From the NCBI GenBank assembly GCA_030220185.1, contig JASPKZ010007283.1:2038001-2102000 (forward strand): DNA of 64,000 nt, read 5' to 3'. Below, one piece after another: positions 59,780 to 64,000 of the stretch (positions within the stretch are counted from its first letter, which is position 1; every line of letters starts with the position of its first letter). The position numbers and the translations under genes are program-made. The notes under the pieces were generated by a model. That model worked only from the letters and a program-made list of their open reading frames with translations, was not told where the DNA came from and searched no databases. Origin of the DNA: Diploptera punctata. Its lineage: Eukaryota; Arthropoda; Insecta; Blattodea; Blaberidae.

Positions 59780-60190
59780 ATAATCATCATAGAGGGATTA
59801 AGCCTGTTGGCAGGTTCCGGTTTCATGAAGCTAGAATTGTTAGTACTGTTCAGTCCATCTTCTGTGTGGGCGTCCAACATTTCTCCTTCCGTGCGGTTTA
59901 TAATTTAGCAATCATTTTGGAAACCTTTCTTCTGGCAGTATGTTCTTTCCAGTCGTTCCTGTATTTAATAATCGGTCTGTAAGTTTGAAAATATTTAGTT
60001 CCTTTCTTATATCTTCATTCCTTTTCTTATCCAGCAGAGTATATCCTGCTATATTTCTTAAGAATCCCTTCTCAGCTGCTTCCAATCTTTGCTCTTGTCT
60101 TTTAGTGATCGTTCAACATTCTGATCTATACATCAATGCAGGAACAGGCATTACTTTATAAAATTTCATTTTTGTTTCTTTTCTTGTGTT
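59780..60190 (-). mobile_element. LINE post-RT fragment (minus)
   Basis: On minus: MKFYKVMPVPALMYRSEC, TKRQEQRLEAAEKGFLRNIA, GYTLLDKKRNEDIRKELNIF, LNYKPHGRRNVGRPHRRWTE, 3' tail (ATGATT)n near 59782. Same subfamily as 10165-10715. Two stops seen. Confidence 0.82.
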
Positions 60191-60204
60191 TTTAAGTATG
60201 TAGG

Positions 60205-60345
60205 TCAAGAATGAGGCGGAGAAATAAAAATAATCATTGTTTCAGGGATGCAAATTAAAGAGGCAATGACTGGAAAATATTAGTTCAGAATATAAATGTA
60301 TGGAGAAAATATGTGCGCGCGACCATAAAACACCATGGGCGATAA
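60205..60345 (+). mobile_element. RTE-like LINE 3' tail fragment
   Basis: 'gaggcaatgactggaaaata', 'aatgtatggagaaaatatgt' and 'gcgcgaccata' equal the last 90 bp of the family before the tail. Confidence 0.75.
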
Positions 60346-60828
60346 TGGTAATAGTTATATTTCCTGTGTTCGGTTTGTTTTCAGTTTCTCAAATTTTTAT
60401 GTCATTACCTGTTGTAGAAACTTTACGAAACTTTTCTACTCGTAAATGTGTGGAAAATGTAGCTTTAATCCCAGAAGAATATCTTGAAATATGTGAAAAG
60501 TTAGGCATATGTGTCGTCGTCGCATAATGTACAGTACATATAAATAAATAACAATATTATTATGTACACAACAATATTATTTTGTACACCTCAGGGAATC
60601 GGTGCTTTGTCTTACTGGGTTGAAGAATTCATAAGCAATGGCTTGTGCTGTGACCAGTGTATGTGAGTTCATCTGTTTTCAAGTCGGCCATGGAGAACTG
60701 TTGCTATCTTTCTTCAGCCGAGATCATTTTTATAATATTAACACTATCCCTTATCACATGATAACATCTGATGTATCATACAATTTTTATTAGAAAATTC
60801 AGGGAAAAAATTACTATTTTCTCATGAA

Positions 60829-60836
<8 letters not shown>
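60346..60836. other. unassigned sequence
   Basis: Frame 60300-60527 (75 aa) begins in the LINE tail, contains a hydrophobic segment (MVIVIFPVFGLFSVSQIFM) and has no recognised relative. Tandem 'acaacaatattatt' at 60553-60583. Confidence 0.4.

Positions 60837-60873
<37 letters not shown>
60837..60873. repeat. (TA)n microsatellite
   Basis: About 18 TA units just left of a SINE S2. Confidence 0.95.
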
Positions 60874-60876
<3 letters not shown>

Positions 60877-60896
60877 CAAATCTTCATGGATCTTAG

Positions 60897-61296
60897 CGGT
60901 GGACTAGTGGTTATGCTCCTTGCCTCTGGTTCCGTGGGTCGCGGGTTCAAACCCGGCCGGGGTCGATGGATTTTTTAGGACGGAAAAATCCAAGGAGCAA
61001 GTCCTCCGGGACGGACTTTAAGCCGTGGGCCCCGAGTCTGAAGATTTTCAGGCTCGTAAAACATCCTTAAGCCTGAATGAAAAGGCCTCTAAGCAAAATT
61101 TACCGAATTATCTCGTCCTAGTACTACCTTGGTTTCCTAGATGTCGGTATGAGGCGGAACTCTGACGACGGACCACTCAAGTGACATATATACGAAAACA
61201 AGTGTAACTAAATTATTATGGTTCAAATTCTTTCCTGTAGGGGGAGAGCGCCTAAATCTAAACCTCTGTTAAGGGAAACATGGGCTTACAAACATA
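60897..61296 (+). mobile_element. SINE family S2 with perfect TSD
   Basis: Starts 'cggtggactagtggttatg', missing ~5 bp of the 5' end. B box GGGTTCAAACCCGG, full body, 3' end 'catgggcttacaaaca' without the 'gatacaagaag' tail. Flanked by CATGGATCTTAG at 60885-60896 and 61297-61308 (12 bp, exact). Confidence 0.94.
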
Positions 61297-61308
61297 CATG
61301 GATCTTAG

Positions 61309-62295
61309 CTACTAGACTCTGAAATTAATCGTGAAAAATGTGTTTGTGTCTGTTAATGCTCTAGGGTGCGCCATTTATTTCTGAAGCAAACACGGCATAT
61401 AAAAATCTAACAAATCAAGTAAGGTGAAGTTCGTTAATTACCAACATTTGACCATTACGATTGCATATTTGCTTGAAGCGACATTTAAAAATTGCTCTAG
61501 TGGCCGAATTTTCTTTTTTAATATTTCGACATAACTCTGTATATGCTATTGAAATAGAATGAGAAGGGTCTTTTCTGAAAATCTATATAACTCGACCATC
61601 AGAAATTAATATTTATCTGAAAGCCGTAATTTAAAATTCGCTCCAGCGGCCGCCATGTTTGTTTTTATTGAAAACGTAACTGTATACATAAGATTTAATT
61701 AACAAAAGAAAGGTATACTCGATAAACCAGCAAAATCGGACCATATACTCCATGCTTATTAGTTCACGCTGTTTTTATGTAACAGTCCTTTTCTTCATTA
61801 ACTAGCTAATTCCTTGCGTGCGCTCCTATGCCTAAATTAATTAAATGTGATTTTTAATATTTTCGTTTCAGGTGATCTTTTATACATAATAATGATTTTA
61901 GAGTATAATAGATAGCGGCTAACACTCGCACATGCCTGAAAGTGCTCTATGCACGAAGGTATACAGTGTCACAAAGGAAATATGGTGGTTGCTAGAGTCA
62001 ATTATTTTTAATTTCGGATTTCAGGAAAATCCAAATTTGTAATGGTCGGATTCCATAATATAATGTTTATTATATTAATATATAATTAGTTTCGTAGTAA
62101 AACATCGAAAATTGCAACCGCCAGAATGATTTATTAAATTTAGTTTGATATGAACTCCTACACCTAATAATTTTAGAGCATGATTGATGGCGGCTCACCG
62201 TACTTGAAAACCTGTACGTTTAAATTTTCATGGTGATCGGTTGAGAGTTCTAGATCTCTATAAAGGGTAAACATACGTGTGTTCTTTAACATTGG

Positions 62296-62337
<42 letters not shown>

Positions 62338-62500
62338 AATCTTCAAAATAAATAGCTTTCCATGCCTAATAATGATTGCCTTATGTTTCTGATTTCATAA
62401 CATTTCTTTCTAAATTTTAAAAATGTATATATTTTGTATAAATTAATTCAGAATGTGGGTATTGTAATGGATTGTGGAGCAACGTTTCCAGTAGCGACAT
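61309..62500. other. unassigned sequence
   Basis: No ORF over 60 codons. Short recurring phrases ('gccgaattttc', 'agcggccgccatg', 'tagatagcggct', 'gatggcggctc') at 61501-62190 hint at an old diverged repeat, but no unit could be defined. A GT/TA run at 62297-62333. Confidence 0.4.
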
Positions 62501-62504
62501 GGAA

Positions 62505-62635
62505 GAATATAATTTGTAATTACAGGGAATGATTGCAAAATATTACTCCAAGTATGGATTTAGGGCGCTTTGGAAGACTTATATCAGTGTTGCAATTAAT
62601 CACCGGGATCGATAGTGTCAATGAGTTAGTTCGTT
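62505..62635 (+). mobile_element. RTE-like LINE 3' tail fragment
   Basis: 'tacagggaatgattgcaaaa', 'ggaagacttatatcagtgt', 'cgggatcgatagtgtcaatg', 'agttagttcg' match the family 3' end with ~25% change. Confidence 0.75.
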
Positions 62636-62699
62636 ATGTGTGTTCCAATGTAGCTCGTAATACACTGTAATTTTCGTTGTTCGGACTCTGCAGGAATAA

Positions 62700-62825
62700 A
62701 TTACAGTAACTGGTGTGGAAAGCAACGGGGAGCTACCTCACCTAAAATTCCCAAGTAAAGCTGCAAAGCATATTATGAAATTGCCATGATTGCAGTGAAA
62801 GACCTGCCCTCGGGCAGAATTAATA
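62700..62825 (+). mobile_element. SINE family S1, 3' part only
   Basis: 'ctggtgtggaaagcaacggg', 'agctacctcacctaaaattc', 'gtgaaagacctgccctcggg', 'cagaatta'. tRNA-like half missing. Confidence 0.88.
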
Positions 62826-62894
62826 TAAAATAGAATAGAATGTTGTCTATTTTCAATTTTTGCCCAACTTCGCAAATCGCATATCAATTTTGGA

Positions 62895-63050
62895 CCAGCT
62901 AGTCAAGAAGTAAGCATGCTACCACATGCTCCGCTTAAACTTTGGTGTAGCACTGTGTGGCCTGAGTTGGTTCGAGTCCTCATGGGGCAAGACATTTTCT
63001 CATGGAGATTCGTCCAGTATCGGACTTGTGCTAAAACGACATCATGAGAA
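62895..63050 (+). mobile_element. tRNA-derived SINE (family S4), second copy
   Basis: 'ggaccagctagtcaagaagt', 'tggttcgagtcctcatggg' (B box), 'gacattttctcatggag', 'attcgtccagtatcggactt'. Pairs with the minus copy at 21425-21615. Confidence 0.6.
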
Positions 63051-63054
63051 TTTT

Positions 63055-63210
63055 TTAGATTAGATTAGATTAGATTTATTTAGCCTGGTGGAGTTAAGGC
63101 CATGTGGCCTTCTCTTCCACTCACCAGGACAAACATATATTACATCAGAATATAACAATCACAATTAACTCTAATATTAAATACTAAATAAAAATTTGAT
63201 CAAAAAGATA
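63055..63210 (+). repeat. S5 repeat with (TTAGA)n head
   Basis: Pentamers TTAGA at 63054-63078, then 'tttagcctggtggagttaag', 'gccatgtggccttctcttcc', 'actcaccaggacaaac'. The 'ggccatgtggcc' core is an inverted repeat. Relatives at 18035 and 18176. Confidence 0.6.
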
Positions 63211-63544
63211 TCTATTATGTTACGATTTATAATGCAACCAGTTAATGTTAGTTAATGTTAGTTAAAATTAAGACTAAAAGTAATAATACAGTGTATACCA
63301 ACAAGACATATTAAATTGTCCCTGTCTAATGTTTATAAAAACAAAGAAAAATAATGAGATATAGAAAACTAATATTACATTTATACAATATTTAAAACAA
63401 AATAAAATATTTGTTCATCTTAATATTATTTTCATAAATAATTAAATTTATTAATTGTTAAAAGAGTACTATCAATGAAGTATATAAGCTAGTTTGTTAT
63501 TAAATAATTCTTTAGTTTGTTTTTGAAGGAAGTTATAGTTTGAC
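63211..63544. other. unassigned AT-rich sequence
   Basis: Tandem 'gttaatgtta' at 63241-63263; otherwise nothing recognised. May be the rest of the S5 element. Confidence 0.4.
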
Positions 63545-64000
63545 AGTCTCTTTTCGGTCCCTCCATGGTATCTTTACCTTTTCGTGGTGGAGTGGCTTGC
63601 GTGCTTAAATGATCCTGAGAGCTATGCCGGCGGTAGCATTGCTGCCGATAGGGTTACCCATGCCGGACTGGTCGAAGGAGATAAGTCAGACGAAAAAAGT
63701 ACCTTGGGCGAAAGAGTGACGATCTTTCACCGTAAAAATACAACCGTCAAGAAATGCGGACATGGGTTCATCTGGGGTAAAATTTTCCGGAGGTCAAATA
63801 GTCCCCCATTCGGTTCTCCGGGCGGGGACTACTTCAGGGAACCCATGCCAAAGGCTCAAACTCAGGGACATGTTCCTAGGAACATGGAATGTTAGGACTT
63901 TATACAATAGCGGGGCACTAGAGATATTAACGCGGGAATTAGATAAATCGCCCTTGGATATAGTCACTTTACAGGAAGTTAGGTGGCCAGGAGTAGGTAG
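63545..64000 (+). mobile_element. RTE-like LINE 5' end, endonuclease start, cut by window end
   Basis: 63584-63895 is an open 103-codon leader frame (ADRVTHAGLVEGDKSDE, LGERVTIFHRKNTTVK) that overlaps the endonuclease start in another frame. The ATG at 63870 opens MFLGTWNVRTLYNSGALEIL and DKSPLDIVTLQEVRWPGV, an APE-type endonuclease N-terminus with its catalytic Asn (TWNVR) and Glu (QEVRW), still open at 64000. This is the 5' region the 3' fragments elsewhere in the window lack. No disruption seen so far, so the continuation beyond the window may be a long or intact copy. Confidence 0.85.

Noticed and set aside
1..64000. Single-copy host gene, rRNA, telomeric (TTAGG)n, endogenous virus with envelope or capsid gene
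   Set aside because: Looked for and not seen; all extended coding similarity is to transposable elements or the unassigned UF repeat family.

Overview
This is a stretch of AT-rich, intron-era eukaryotic DNA that looks like repeat-dense intergenic sequence from a large arthropod genome. An insect is likely; a cockroach-like genome is my guess from the LINE, SINE and Penelope repertoire, and this is inference, not proof. I found no intact single-copy host gene, no rRNA, no CRISPR array, no telomeric repeat and no bacterial-style operon. Almost everything recognisable is transposable-element (TE) derived, and most of it is broken by stops and frameshifts.

Layout. 1-6 kb: rearranged Penelope-like (PLE) pieces, a large PLE-type palindrome, and a decayed ~3.6-kb hAT transposon with matching terminal repeats and a ZMYM1-like transposase remnant, followed by a second PLE-type palindrome. 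6.6-8.2 kb: a cluster of inverted-repeat elements whose ends are tRNA-like cloverleafs. 8.3-14.2 kb: SINEs, a fragment of an uncharacterised insect repeat gene, LINE scraps, and a TIR element with a DUF4817-like helix-turn-helix. 14.8-17 kb: a complete but dead Tc1 element with IR/DR-type doubled termini, abutting a truncated LINE. 17.5-21.6 kb: AAT microsatellites, SINEs, LINE scraps, a 480-bp palindrome and a tRNA-Tyr-like sequence. 22-25.8 kb: an RTE-like LINE (minus strand) split by two independent PLE insertions, the larger of which itself carries a SINE and a small LINE. 27.7-31.9 kb: RTE-like LINE pieces around a Jockey-type ORF1 remnant. 31.9-39 kb: three copies of an unclassified ~0.7-kb repeat, SINEs and minor tandem repeats. 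40-48.3 kb: more LINE 3' ends, a PLE GIY-YIG fragment, long ATT microsatellites and a TSD-flanked PLE palindrome. 49-52.5 kb: a pseudogene with a 398-bp internal segment amplified seven times. 54-59.8 kb: a nearly intact two-ORF LINE inserted with a 12-bp target duplication into an older RTE-like LINE. 60-64 kb: SINEs, LINE tails and the 5' end of an RTE-like LINE that runs off the window.

The layers date one another. Old RTE-like LINEs and the hAT are the substrate, PLEs and SINEs interrupt them, and the youngest events are the two-ORF LINE at 54.6-59.3 kb and the homogeneous seven-copy array at 49.7-52.4 kb. The most unusual structures are the tRNA-capped palindromes, the PLE palindromes with hammerhead-like cores, and the seven-copy array.
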